A stretch of DNA of 64,000 nucleotides from Pseudomonas mucoides (GTDB lineage: Bacteria > Pseudomonadota > Gammaproteobacteria > Pseudomonadales > Pseudomonadaceae). Below, piece after piece: positions 41,426 through 49,462 of the stretch. A model generated the notes under the pieces. That model was not told the origin of the DNA and made no database searches. It saw only the letters and a program-made list of their open reading frames with translations. The first letter of the stretch is position 1, and each line of letters begins with the position of its first letter. The stretch lies in assembly GCF_015461845.1 (NCBI RefSeq), contig NZ_JACOPW010000005.1, forward strand, positions 372,001 to 436,000, in the 5' to 3' direction. Made by a program: the position numbers and the translations under genes.

Positions 41426-42315
41426 TGCAAAACCTTATTCGTACTGGCCCGTTCGAGCGCACGGGGCGCCCAGGGGAAAAGTGCTTCGATTTGAGTGCCT
41501 TTGCCCAGCACGCTACTCACGGCCAGGGTCCCGCCCAACTGATCGATCCGTTCCTGCATCCCGGCCATCCCCCGCTGTCCCTCTCGACCGGGATCAACCG
41601 CGGGTGCGAAACCCTGGCCGTCGTCGCTGATCAATAGTGTCAGGCCTTGGGGCATGCGCTGTAGTCGGACCAGAAGATTTTTTGCATCGGCGTGGCGCAA
41701 AATATTGGTCACTGCTTCCTGGGTGATTCGAAAGGCTGCCACCGCCATTTCTTCCGGGACGCCGGTCAACCGTTGATGGCATTCCAGGCTCCAGTGCAGC
41801 GAGGTGTTGGCCAGGGTCTTGAGCAGATGCGCACGCAGACTGGCCTCCAGCCCGAGACTCGTCAATTGCCTGGGATTAAGGATGGCCGAGACGTCACGAA
41901 CTTTGGTCAGGGTTTCTTCCAGCGTGTCGCAGAGCACCGAACACTGGCCCTGCATTTCATCAGGCATCCGACGTTTGAGCCATTCACTTTGCAGTTTTGC
42001 GGCGGTCAGCAACTGGCCAATATCGTCGTGCAATTCTCTGCTCAGACGATGACGTTCATTTTCCTGTACTTCCAACAAGCGGTCCGCCAGCTCTTGCGGT
42101 TCAAATTTTATCGACTGGCTCGAGAGGCGATCCTGGACCCGGACGCAGGCCAGTGCCGCGAGATTGAACGCCAACAAGCTCAGTGCAAGGGAGGTGGAGA
42201 AACCGAAGACCAGCAGGCTGCCAAGTGCCGAACAGGTGCACAGCAATAGCGTGAGCCGTCGAGCGTTTTTCTGGGACGGTGGCCATGAGGTGACTGACTT
42301 GAGGCTGGCGTACAT
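41422..42315 (-). CDS. HisKA_3-type sensor histidine kinase
   Basis: A 297-residue kinase using ATG 42315. Two adjacent TM helices (RLTLLLCTCSALGSLLVFGF and LALSLLAFNLAALACV, about 20-58) leave almost no periplasmic loop. The dimerisation motif is HRLSRELHDDIGQLL (phospho-His about 99). The NarX-type ATPase core has FRITQEAVTNILRHADA, ISDDGQGF and GQRGMAGMQERI. The start is weakly supported: a 58-residue in-frame upstream extension exists, and the ribosome site at 42315 is poor. It is co-translated with the regulator at 40766. The signal is probably sensed in the membrane or cytoplasm. Confidence 0.82.
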   Translation of the reverse strand: MYASLKSVTSWPPSQKNARRLTLLLCTCSALGSLLVFGFSTSLALSLLAFNLAALACVRVQDRLSSQSIKFEPQELADRLLEVQENERHRLSRELHDDIGQLLTAAKLQSEWLKRRMPDEMQGQCSVLCDTLEETLTKVRDVSAILNPRQLTSLGLEASLRAHLLKTLANTSLHWSLECHQRLTGVPEEMAVAAFRITQEAVTNILRHADAKNLLVRLQRMPQGLTLLISDDGQGFAPAVDPGREGQRGMAGMQERIDQLGGTLAVSSVLGKGTQIEALFPWAPRALERASTNKVLH

Positions 42316-42731
42316 AGCGGATGGAGCCAATGAATGTTCGCTGCGGGCAGACCGGCCATAGTGGCTGACGGGTCTCTGTCTGAAAAGCTGTAGTGACTCG
42401 TCTTGAGCAGAGCGGGCTCCTCTGGTGGAACCACAGCCTTTAGCGGCTTGCTCTGATCTGAAGTCCACTTTGCCATTAATTGGCGTCAACTAATGGGCGG
42501 CATAATACCACTTAAGATACCGTTGGTCGCGTTTGGTATATATGCCCATAGCGTCAGGCAATAACGCGATGGACGAGAGTTCCACTATGGAAAAGTTTTA
42601 CGAAGGGGAGTAACGATTAATATCGAGTTGTCGCGCAAAGGCATGAAATATTCAATTGCGACATGAGCCCACTCATTTATAGAGCGGCTGCATGGCAATA
42701 AGAATACACATGGCTAAGTTGTCAGACTCAT
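42316..42731. other. Intergenic region
   Basis: About 416 bp upstream of the sensor kinase, of visibly lower GC between about 42500 and 42720. Repeated ATACC/GGTAT elements at 42506-42540 (ATACCACTTAAGATACC, then GGTATAT) could be an operator. The region also holds the far 3' side of the Hpt-like gene. Only a trivial 8-codon frame was found. Confidence 0.45.
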
Positions 42732-43202
42732 TCAAGCCTGCCGTTCCGAATAGGAAACGAGCGTAAACGGTTTGGAATTAACCGGTAACTGAAAATGACT
42801 CTGTCCGACCTGCAGCGCAAAGGCTTCGATCAGGGAGGTCTGTTCGCTGTCATCCAGGCTGAGCTGCCCGGTGGTCTGATCGATGAGTTCGAGTTGCCAG
42901 GCCATCAGCGTGAAGCAATCCTTCAGCGCGCCCAAGGCGTGCTCGTGCAGGTCAATGTGGGGGTGGGCGTGGTTCAGCAAACCGTGAATATGCAGGGAAA
43001 ACTCCGACACGGCTTCCAGCGCCAGGGCATCGGCCCGGCTTGCCAGTTTGAGCAGGCTGCTGAGCATGCAATCGATTGCGTCCTTGTCATTGCTGATCAA
43101 CTGCAGATGGCTCAGGCACTCCTCCGACTTGGCCAGAAGTGTTTCCGCCTCGACAAGAAACTCTGGCAAACGCTGAGCCCACTGCTTGGGTTTCTTCGGC
43201 AT
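42732..43202 (-). CDS. Degenerate Hpt-like helical protein, divergent from cheV
   Basis: A 156-residue helical protein with no family I can name. The stretch CMLSSLLKLASRADALALEAVSEFSLHIHGLL follows the Hpt pattern (LxxLKGxAxxLGLxxLxxxxHxIExLL) but has Leu where the phospho-acceptor His belongs, so it is probably a non-phosphorylatable Hpt-like fold. A HAHPHIDLHEH stretch is His-rich. GGAGATAAGC precedes ATG 43202. It is divergent from cheV with a 462-bp gap. A role in chemotaxis coupling is inference from this context. Confidence 0.7.
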   Translation of the reverse strand: MPKKPKQWAQRLPEFLVEAETLLAKSEECLSHLQLISNDKDAIDCMLSSLLKLASRADALALEAVSEFSLHIHGLLNHAHPHIDLHEHALGALKDCFTLMAWQLELIDQTTGQLSLDDSEQTSLIEAFALQVGQSHFQLPVNSKPFTLVSYSERQA

Positions 43203-43664
43203 GCTTATCTCCACAACGTCATGTCAAATGAGGGGATGTCGCGTATGTCGACCAGGACGTCCAACGTCCCGACGCTGCCATGCCGGCATGAGATCGCGCT
43301 CCTGCAGGCCTGAGTGCAGGCTTGGGAACTCGAGAGGGTGGATGGCCACTTACCTGCGATCGCACACAAAAGCCTGACTCCGTTCATGCAATGAGAATGG
43401 CGTCACATTAATGGCTATTGGATATCGCGAATATCAGGTTGGACCTGATTGTTAATAGGGGAATCCCTTACACGAGGGAACCTAACGTGCAAACCGTGGT
43501 CGCGCCGTCGGGAGTGAAGCAGATGAATCGCGGATGCAGTAAACCATGATGTTATTGTGACATCAATGCTCGATCGTGGCATTTTGTCTCAGGGTCAAGA
43601 TTTGGCAATAACAGCCGATAACCCTCTTTAAGTGAATTAATCAGAACAAGCCCAGGAGTCATTA
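43203..43664. other. Intergenic region Hpt-like gene-cheV
   Basis: 462 bp with no credible gene. The right end carries the sigma28 promoter of cheV (43595-43621). TCAGGTTGGACCTGA near 43430 is a small hairpin. CGATCGCACACAAAAG near 43354 and the rest give no clear motif. Confidence 0.55.
43595..43621 (+). promoter_or_regulatory. Sigma28 (FliA) promoter of cheV
   Basis: TCAAGATT-N11-GCCGATAA against TAAAGTTT-N11-GCCGATAA: a perfect -10 and right spacing. It ends 43 bp upstream of the cheV ATG. This ties cheV to the late flagellar regulon. Confidence 0.88.
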
Positions 43665-44600
43665 ATGGCCGGCATTCTCGACACGGTAGACCAACGCACG
43701 CAACTGGTGGGTGAGAATCGCCTGGAAATTCTCATGTTTCGCCTGGCTGGCCGGCAATTGTTTGCGATCAACGTCTTTAAAGTGCAGGAAGTGCTGCAAC
43801 TGCCCAAGCTGACCCTGATGCCACAGCGTCATCCATTCGTCTGCGGCGTGGTCAATTTGCGCGGCCAGACGTTGCCGGTGATCGACCTGTCCCAGGCCAT
43901 CGGCATGCGTCCGCTGATCCCGAGCCCGACCAGCACGATCATCGTCACCGAGTACAACCGCTCGGTGCAGGCATTCCTGGTTGGCGGTGTGGATCGCATC
44001 GTCAACATGAACTGGGAAGCCATTCTGCCGCCGCCGACCAGCGCCGGTCGCCAGCATTACCTCACGGCGATCAGCAAGGTCGATGACCAGTTGGTGGAAA
44101 TCATCGACGTCGAGAAAGTCCTGGCCGAAATCGTGCCGTACAACGCCAAAGTCTCGCGCGAAAAACTCGACGATCCGGTACTCGAACGCGCCCGTGGGCG
44201 TGAAGTGCTGCTGGTCGACGACTCCAATGTCGCACTGTCGCAATTGCGCGACACCCTGGGCCAGTTGGGTGTGAAGATGCACATTGCCAGCGACGGCTTG
44301 AAGGCGTTGAACATGCTCAAGGCCTGGGCGGACACGGGCGTGTCCATGACGGACAAGCTGTTGATGGTGTTCACCGACGCCGAAATGCCGGAAATGGACG
44401 GCTATCGCCTGACCACCGAAATCCGTAATGACCCGCGTCTGCGCGGCCTTTATGTGGTCCTGCACACCTCCCTGTCGGGAAGCTTCAACGACTCGATGGT
44501 GAAGAAAGTCGGCTGCGACAACTTCCTCTCCAAATTCCAGCCGGACAAACTCGTCGACGTGGTGCGCCAGCGCCTGATGCTCGACGAAGTCCCGGCCTGA
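43665..44600 (+). CDS. cheV: Chemotaxis coupling protein CheV
   Basis: A 311-residue CheW-receiver fusion. The CheW domain (about 15-160) has NVFKVQEVLQLP and CGVVNLRGQTLPVIDL. The receiver (about 180-305) has the acidic pair in LLVDDSNVALSQ, phospho-acceptor Asp238 (VFTDAEMPEMDGYR), and Lys in FLSKFQPDKL. CheV couples chemoreceptors to CheA and adapts through phosphorylation. It has a sigma28 promoter and is the only chemotaxis gene here, so it is a free-standing member of the regulon. CAGGAG precedes the start. Confidence 0.95.
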   Translation: MAGILDTVDQRTQLVGENRLEILMFRLAGRQLFAINVFKVQEVLQLPKLTLMPQRHPFVCGVVNLRGQTLPVIDLSQAIGMRPLIPSPTSTIIVTEYNRSVQAFLVGGVDRIVNMNWEAILPPPTSAGRQHYLTAISKVDDQLVEIIDVEKVLAEIVPYNAKVSREKLDDPVLERARGREVLLVDDSNVALSQLRDTLGQLGVKMHIASDGLKALNMLKAWADTGVSMTDKLLMVFTDAEMPEMDGYRLTTEIRNDPRLRGLYVVLHTSLSGSFNDSMVKKVGCDNFLSKFQPDKLVDVVRQRLMLDEVPA

Positions 44601-44627
44601 TCATGATCAAGGACTGGCCACTTTCCC

Positions 44628-44666
44628 TGTAGGAGCGAGCCGCCCGGAGCAGGCTCGCTCCTACAA
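44628..44666. repeat. REP-type palindrome
   Basis: TGTAGGAGCGAGCC and GGCTCGCTCCTACA arms around GCCCGGAGCA, a compact single-element palindrome after cheV. It could also act as a terminator-like hairpin. Confidence 0.8.
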
Positions 44667-44749
44667 GGGGGCAGTGCTCTGTTTTCAGCCTTTGATTCGG
44701 TGACCAAGCTCGTATAGGGTGGCCTTTTTTGACCATCAGGGAGCTGGCC

Positions 44750-45556
44750 ATGTTGCGTCTGAGCGCGCTTTACCGTTATCCGTTGAAATCCGGCAAGGGT
44801 GAAACCTTGCAACAGGTCGGCCTCGACAAACTGGGGCTGGACGGTGATCGACGCTGGATGCTGGTAGATGAGGCCAGCGGACGTTTCCTGACCCAGCGCG
44901 CCGTCCCGTCCATGAGCCAGTTGTCGGCGTTGTGGAATGCCGAAGGCGGCTTGACCCTCAGCGCCCCGGGCCGCTCGCCGATCGACATCGCCTTGCCCTC
45001 CAGCAACGCTGAACTGCGTGGCGTCACCCTCTGGCGCGACACCTTGCGCGTGCCGGATGCCGGTGACGAGGCGGGTGCCTGGGTCAGTGAGTTCATCGGC
45101 AAGCCTACACGCCTGGTGCAGGTTCCCCTTGATCGTGCGCGCATGACCGAGGCCGGTTACGGCAAGGACGATGATCAGGTGGCGTTCGCCGATGGTTATC
45201 CATTGTTACTGATCGGGCAGGCGTCCCTCGAAGATTTGTCGCAAAAGGTCGGACGTTCCCTGGAAATGCTGCGTTTTCGACCGAACCTGGTGATCGAGGG
45301 CAGCGAAGCCTATGCCGAAGACAGCTGGAAGCGTATTCGCATCGGCGAGGTCGAGTTTCGGGTGGTCAAGTCCTGCTCTCGGTGCATTCTGACCACCATC
45401 GATCCGCAAACCGGTGAGCGCAGCGATGACCGGGAACCGCTGGCCACGTTGCAGAAATACCGTGCCGAGGCCGACGGCGCGATGTTTGGACAGAATCTGG
45501 TCAACGACAGCAATGGTCGTCTTGAAGTCGGAATGCCGGTGACGATTCTCGAATAA
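44750..45556 (+). CDS. MOSC-domain protein (YcbX-like)
   Basis: A 268-residue protein with an N-terminal MOSC_N beta-barrel (LSALYRYPLKSGKGETLQQV) and a C-terminal MOSC domain (about 120-268). The Cys in VVKSCSRCILTTIDP (about 210) is the cofactor-binding type; LRFRPNLVIEG is the family block. YcbX-like proteins are Moco enzymes detoxifying N-hydroxylated bases. GGGAG precedes ATG 44750; seven upstream in-frame codons are ignored. It stands alone, with a strong terminator after it. Confidence 0.87.
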   Translation: MLRLSALYRYPLKSGKGETLQQVGLDKLGLDGDRRWMLVDEASGRFLTQRAVPSMSQLSALWNAEGGLTLSAPGRSPIDIALPSSNAELRGVTLWRDTLRVPDAGDEAGAWVSEFIGKPTRLVQVPLDRARMTEAGYGKDDDQVAFADGYPLLLIGQASLEDLSQKVGRSLEMLRFRPNLVIEGSEAYAEDSWKRIRIGEVEFRVVKSCSRCILTTIDPQTGERSDDREPLATLQKYRAEADGAMFGQNLVNDSNGRLEVGMPVTILE

Positions 45557-45569
45557 AAGCCCCGGAATG

Positions 45570-45606
45570 AAAAATGCCCGTGTCCAAAGACACGGGCATT
45601 TTTTAT
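45570..45606. terminator. Bidirectional terminator
   Basis: AAAAATGCCCGTGTC-CAAA-GACACGGGCATTTTTTA: 11-bp stem with flanking A and T runs between convergent MOSC and ppnP genes. Confidence 0.92.
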
Positions 45607-45625
45607 CGCGATTAAAACCCGGGGG

Positions 45626-45910
45626 TTAGCCGCGGTATTCACACAGGTAAGCGGTGTCGACGGCCACTTTCAGCTGGAATTTGCTGTTGGCGGGCACGTT
45701 GAACTGGCTACCGGCGGCGAAGGTTTCCCAGTCGCTGCTGTCAGGCAGTTTGACGGTCAGGGCGCCGCTGACCACGTGCATGATTTCACGTTGGCTGGTG
45801 CCGAATTCGTATTCGCCCGGAGCCATGACGCCAATAGTCGCAGGACCTTCAGCGGTGCCAAAGGCGATCGACTTGACGGTGCCGTCGAAGTACTCGTTGA
45901 CTTTAAACAT
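45626..45910 (-). CDS. ppnP: Pyrimidine/purine nucleoside phosphorylase PpnP
   Basis: A 94-residue cupin-like protein, the same length as E. coli PpnP (YaiE), with NEYFDGTVKSIAF, PGEYEFGTSQREIMHVVSG and GSQFNVPANSKFQLKV. It cleaves nucleosides with phosphate to the base and ribose-1-phosphate. The start at 45910 is the family N-terminus (MFKVNEYF). It lies between the terminator at 45570 and the exonuclease gene. Confidence 0.92.
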   Translation of the reverse strand: MFKVNEYFDGTVKSIAFGTAEGPATIGVMAPGEYEFGTSQREIMHVVSGALTVKLPDSSDWETFAAGSQFNVPANSKFQLKVAVDTAYLCEYRG

Positions 45911-45979
45911 GGGCGATTCCTCGAAAAGGGCTAAAAAGGGCCGGCCAGTATGCACAAGGCCTTGAGCGTCGTCACCTCT

Positions 45980-46522
45980 CTAGGAGGGGAGAATCAGCGG
46001 TAATAAGCGAGCGGTATTGCGCGCATCTTCCAGTGCCCGGTGTTGCTGTCCGGTGAACTGCATGCCTGCCAGTTGCAGGGCGCCATTGAGCCCCAGCGGG
46101 CGTTCCAGGCGCCTGGCCTTTGCAAAGCGCTGCTTGAGGTTCATGTGCGGCACGCGGCTCAAGGCGCTGTCGAGTTGCAGGCGCTCCCACTCCTGAACCA
46201 ACTGTTTGCGATCGTAGTCGCCCCAGCTCGCCCAACCTTCCAGGCGTGAATGATGCTGGCCCAGCCAACGCTCGAACGCCGGCCAGACCTCGGTCAGCAG
46301 TTGCGCAGTATCGATATTGCCTTGGGTGATGTGCGTCAGCTCCCGGCAAAACGGTGTCAGCAAGGGCCGCCGCTGTGGCCGCACGAAACGCTGGAAGTGG
46401 TCCAGTTCGCGACCTTTGCGGTCCACCAGGGTGGCACCGATTTCGATGATTTCCATTTCCGTAACTGGCCAGCCACCTTCATCGGTGGTGGCTTCCAGAT
46501 CTATCACCAGCCAGTGAGGCAT
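45980..46522 (-). CDS. DEDDh 3'-5' exonuclease
   Basis: A 180-residue exonuclease fold. Catalytic acidic residues are LVIDLEATTDEGGWP (Asp and Glu about 8-10), a second Asp in WGDYDRKQL (about 102), and the His/Asp pair HRALEDARNTARLL (about 160-165), the DEDDh set. It resembles the KapD/ERI-1-like family of short single-strand or RNA exonucleases. The ATG at 46522 is chosen (MPHWLVIDLE). It is convergent with nothing and lies downstream of atuF by 71 bp, possibly read through from it. Confidence 0.87.
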   Translation of the reverse strand: MPHWLVIDLEATTDEGGWPVTEMEIIEIGATLVDRKGRELDHFQRFVRPQRRPLLTPFCRELTHITQGNIDTAQLLTEVWPAFERWLGQHHSRLEGWASWGDYDRKQLVQEWERLQLDSALSRVPHMNLKQRFAKARRLERPLGLNGALQLAGMQFTGQQHRALEDARNTARLLPLILPS

Positions 46523-46593
46523 CGCAGGTTTCCTGGTATCCGCGTCCTGATAGGGCTTGAGCGTAGCCAAACCCGGCGGATCCGCCTAGCGGC

Positions 46594-48555
46594 TTATTCG
46601 ACCTCCAACAAAATCTGACGATTTTTGACCTGATCGCCGACCTGAACCTGCAAGCGTTTGAGCACGCCGTCGATGCCCGACTTGAGCGGATGCTCCATTT
46701 TCATGGCTTCGAGCACCACCAATAGCTGGCCTTTGCTGACCGTGCTGCCCTCACTGACCAGTACGTCGACGATGGCGCCGTCCATCGGTGCCTTGAGCGT
46801 GCCGGAACTGACGCTGGCCTGACTGCTGACCAGCGCCTGGGTCCGATCCAGCAGTTTCAAACTGCCGGGCTGCGCGAACAACCACAGGTGCCCGGCTTCG
46901 AGTCGATAGGCATGACGCTGGTGGATACCGTCAATCTCCAGCATTGCCCAGCGCCCATCGCTACGGATGATCTTCAATGTGAGCAGTTGCCCGGCGACTT
47001 GAATCCGAAACGCCCCGTCAGGCGAGGCGTTCAATTCCACCGGCCAATCCTGGTCATTCAGGCCGATGCGGTAATGCAAGGGCACGCTGGCATTGTTGCG
47101 CCAGCCCTTCAGCGGTGCCGCGTGAGCCTGTGCCGACGCTTGATAGAACAGCGCCGCAGCGATGGCCAGCTCCGCAGCGCTCGGGACATGCGCCTGCAAG
47201 CACGGATCGTCAGCAAAGCAAGTCGGGATGAACCCGGTGTTGAACTCGCCGCTGATGAATTGCGGGTGTTGCAGCAGACTGGCAAGCAGGCGCTGATTGC
47301 TCTGTACGCCCAGCAGCACGCTGTCCTGCACCGCCCGCAACAACTTGCGTCGGGCCTCTTCGCGGGTTGCACCGTGGGCGATGATTTTGCCCAGCATCGG
47401 GTCATAGAACGGACTGATGTCCTGGCCTTCAATCAGGCCATGATCGATCCGCACACCATTGTGCAACGCCGGCTCCCACGCCTTGACTTGACCGGTTTGC
47501 GGCAGAAAGTCGTGAGCGGGATCTTCGGCGTACAAACGTACTTCCATGGCATGCCCGCTGAGCTGAACCTGCTCCTGTCGCAATGGCAGCGGTTGTCCTT
47601 CGGCGACGAGCAGTTGCCAGGCCACGAGGTCCAGCCCGGTGATCAGTTCGGTCACCGGATGTTCCACCTGCAGCCGGGTGTTCATCTCCAGAAAGTAGAA
47701 CTGCCCGTGTGCATCCAGCAGAAATTCCACCGTGCCGGCGCCGACGTAATTCACCGCCCGGCCGGCCTTGAGCGCAGCCTCGCCCATGGCCTGACGCAAC
47801 TCGCCGGTCATCACCGGGCAGGGCGCTTCTTCGATGACTTTTTGATGGCGGCGCTGGATCGAACAGTCGCGTTCGCCGAGGTAGATCAGGTTGCCGTGCT
47901 GATCGCCGAACAATTGAATCTCGACGTGGCGCGGGTCGATCAAGGCTTGCTCGAGAATCAGTTCGTCGCTGCCGAAACCATGCTGCGCTTCGGAGCGTGC
48001 AGTACGCAGTTGTTCCAGTAACTGGCTGGCATCCTGTACCAGGCGCATGCCTCGTCCGCCCCCGCCCGCACTGGCTTTGATCATCAGTGGGTATCCGATG
48101 CGTTCAGCTTCACGACTCAGGGTTGCATCGTCCTGTTCGGCGCCTTGATAGCCTTTAACGCAGGGCACTCCGGCATCGATCATGGCGATTTTCGACAGGC
48201 GTTTGCTGCCCATCAGCTCAATGGCTTCGGGGCTGGGGCCGATGAAGGTAATACCCGCGTCACGGCAGGCAAGGGCGAAGCCAGCGTTTTCCGAGAGGAA
48301 GCCGTAGCCGGGGTGGATCGCATCGGCACGGGTGCGCCGGGCCGCGTCGATGATGGCCGGGATGTTCAGGTAAGACTGCTGCACCGGGGCCGCGCCGATG
48401 TTGACGGCTTCGTCGGCCATTTGTACGTGCAGGGCATCGGCGTCGGCGTCGCTGAAGATGGCGACAGTGCGATAGCCCAGCGCCTGGGCAGTGCGCTGGA
48501 GGCGGCAGGCGATTTCACCGCGGTTGGCGATCAGGATTTTTCTGAGTGCGGGCAT
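46594..48555 (-). CDS. atuF: Geranyl-CoA carboxylase alpha (biotin) subunit AtuF
   Basis: A 653-residue biotin-dependent carboxylase. The biotin carboxylase domain (about 1-450) has ILIANRGEIACR, MIKASAGGGGRGMRLV and EMNTRLQVEHPVTE. A middle region follows, and the C-terminal BCCP has the biotinyl Lys in VLEAMKMEHPLKSG (about 615). Family and gene order (last gene of atuABCDEF) mark it as geranyl-CoA carboxylase; methylcrotonyl-CoA carboxylase LiuD is a close paralogue, but liu genes are not here. AAGGAAAG precedes ATG 48555. A REP pair sits between it and atuE. Confidence 0.9.
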   Translation of the reverse strand: MPALRKILIANRGEIACRLQRTAQALGYRTVAIFSDADADALHVQMADEAVNIGAAPVQQSYLNIPAIIDAARRTRADAIHPGYGFLSENAGFALACRDAGITFIGPSPEAIELMGSKRLSKIAMIDAGVPCVKGYQGAEQDDATLSREAERIGYPLMIKASAGGGGRGMRLVQDASQLLEQLRTARSEAQHGFGSDELILEQALIDPRHVEIQLFGDQHGNLIYLGERDCSIQRRHQKVIEEAPCPVMTGELRQAMGEAALKAGRAVNYVGAGTVEFLLDAHGQFYFLEMNTRLQVEHPVTELITGLDLVAWQLLVAEGQPLPLRQEQVQLSGHAMEVRLYAEDPAHDFLPQTGQVKAWEPALHNGVRIDHGLIEGQDISPFYDPMLGKIIAHGATREEARRKLLRAVQDSVLLGVQSNQRLLASLLQHPQFISGEFNTGFIPTCFADDPCLQAHVPSAAELAIAAALFYQASAQAHAAPLKGWRNNASVPLHYRIGLNDQDWPVELNASPDGAFRIQVAGQLLTLKIIRSDGRWAMLEIDGIHQRHAYRLEAGHLWLFAQPGSLKLLDRTQALVSSQASVSSGTLKAPMDGAIVDVLVSEGSTVSKGQLLVVLEAMKMEHPLKSGIDGVLKRLQVQVGDQVKNRQILLEVE

Positions 48556-48593
48556 GAAGGCTTTCCTTGATATGTGCGGTGAATGTGATGGCC

Positions 48594-48661
48594 TCATCGC
48601 GAGTAAACCCGCTCCCACATTTGGAATGCATTCCCCTGTAGGAGTGAGCCTGCTCGCGATG
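48594..48661. repeat. REP inverted pair inside the atu operon
   Basis: CATCGCGAGTAAACCCGCTC (left) faces AGTGAGCCTGCTCGCGATG (right), spaced by GGAATGCATTCC. It fills most of the gap between atuE and atuF, the only sizeable gap in the operon. Confidence 0.88.
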
Positions 48662-48664
48662 CTT

Positions 48665-49462
48665 TTAAGAGGCCCACCCCGGTTTTCTTTTTTGCACAAA
48701 AGCCATCGTCCCTTCGATGCCTTCTGCGCCCGTCACCGCTTCGCTAAACCACTGCGCCGCGTCATCCAACAGTGCATCCGACGGTTGCCCGGCACTCGCC
48801 AGCAACAGTTTTTTAGTCGTCGCATTCGCCCCCGGCGCGCAGCACAGCACATGGGCGAGGACTTCATCGAGGCGTTCGGCCAGCGCTTGCGCGTCATGCT
48901 CGACAAAGTGCACCAGGCCCATGCGCCGCGCCTGAGTACCATCGAAACGCGCGGCGGTCAGCGCCAGGCGCCGGGCCTGGGTCAGGCCGATGCGCTGGAC
49001 CACAAACGGGGCGATTTGCGCGGGCAGCAAGCCAAGGCTGGTTTCCGGTAACCCGAACTGCGCCAGGTGATCGGCCAGGGCGACATCACTGACACACGCC
49101 AGCCCCAGTCCACCGCCTAACACGGCGCCTTGCAGCACCGTAATCACCACTTGCGGCGCGTGTTGCACCTCTTGCAGCAGTGCGCCAAAGGCCCGGTTCA
49201 ACTCGCGATAGGCGTCCGAACCTTGAGCGCGTGCGTTGGCCATGTCCTTGATGTCGCCACCGGCACAGAAATGTCCGCCGGCACCGCCAATCACCAAGGC
49301 CCGAACCGCACGATCATCACGCACCGCCGCAAGGACCGCGCGCAGTTCGGCGACCATGTGCAGACTCATCGCATTGCGGCTTTTCGGACGATTGAGGGTG
49401 ATGTGCAGCACGCCGTTATGCGACTCCAACAGCAGCGTCTGGCAATCGGGCAGGGTGCTCAT
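48665..49462 (-). CDS. atuE: Isohexenylglutaconyl-CoA hydratase AtuE
   Basis: A 265-residue crotonase. Oxyanion-hole blocks are IGGAGGHFCAGGDIKDM (about 58-74) and LQGAVLGGGLGLACVSDVALA (about 110-130), and FGLPETSLGLLPAQIAPFV holds the catalytic Glu. It is placed between atuD and atuF; in the atu pathway it hydrates isohexenylglutaconyl-CoA. The ATG overlaps the atuD stop by 4 bp, so translation is coupled. Confidence 0.88.
   Translation of the reverse strand: MSTLPDCQTLLLESHNGVLHITLNRPKSRNAMSLHMVAELRAVLAAVRDDRAVRALVIGGAGGHFCAGGDIKDMANARAQGSDAYRELNRAFGALLQEVQHAPQVVITVLQGAVLGGGLGLACVSDVALADHLAQFGLPETSLGLLPAQIAPFVVQRIGLTQARRLALTAARFDGTQARRMGLVHFVEHDAQALAERLDEVLAHVLCCAPGANATTKKLLLASAGQPSDALLDDAAQWFSEAVTGAEGIEGTMAFVQKRKPGWAS

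Noticed and set aside
43420..43450. Candidate RsmY/RsmX-like small RNA in the cheV upstream region
   Set aside because: Only one small GGA-containing hairpin is present; the repeated GGA stem-loops and terminator of these RNAs are absent.
46888..48021. A 377-codon plus-strand frame inside atuF
   Set aside because: Antisense shadow of the biotin carboxylase gene; no ribosome site or domain.
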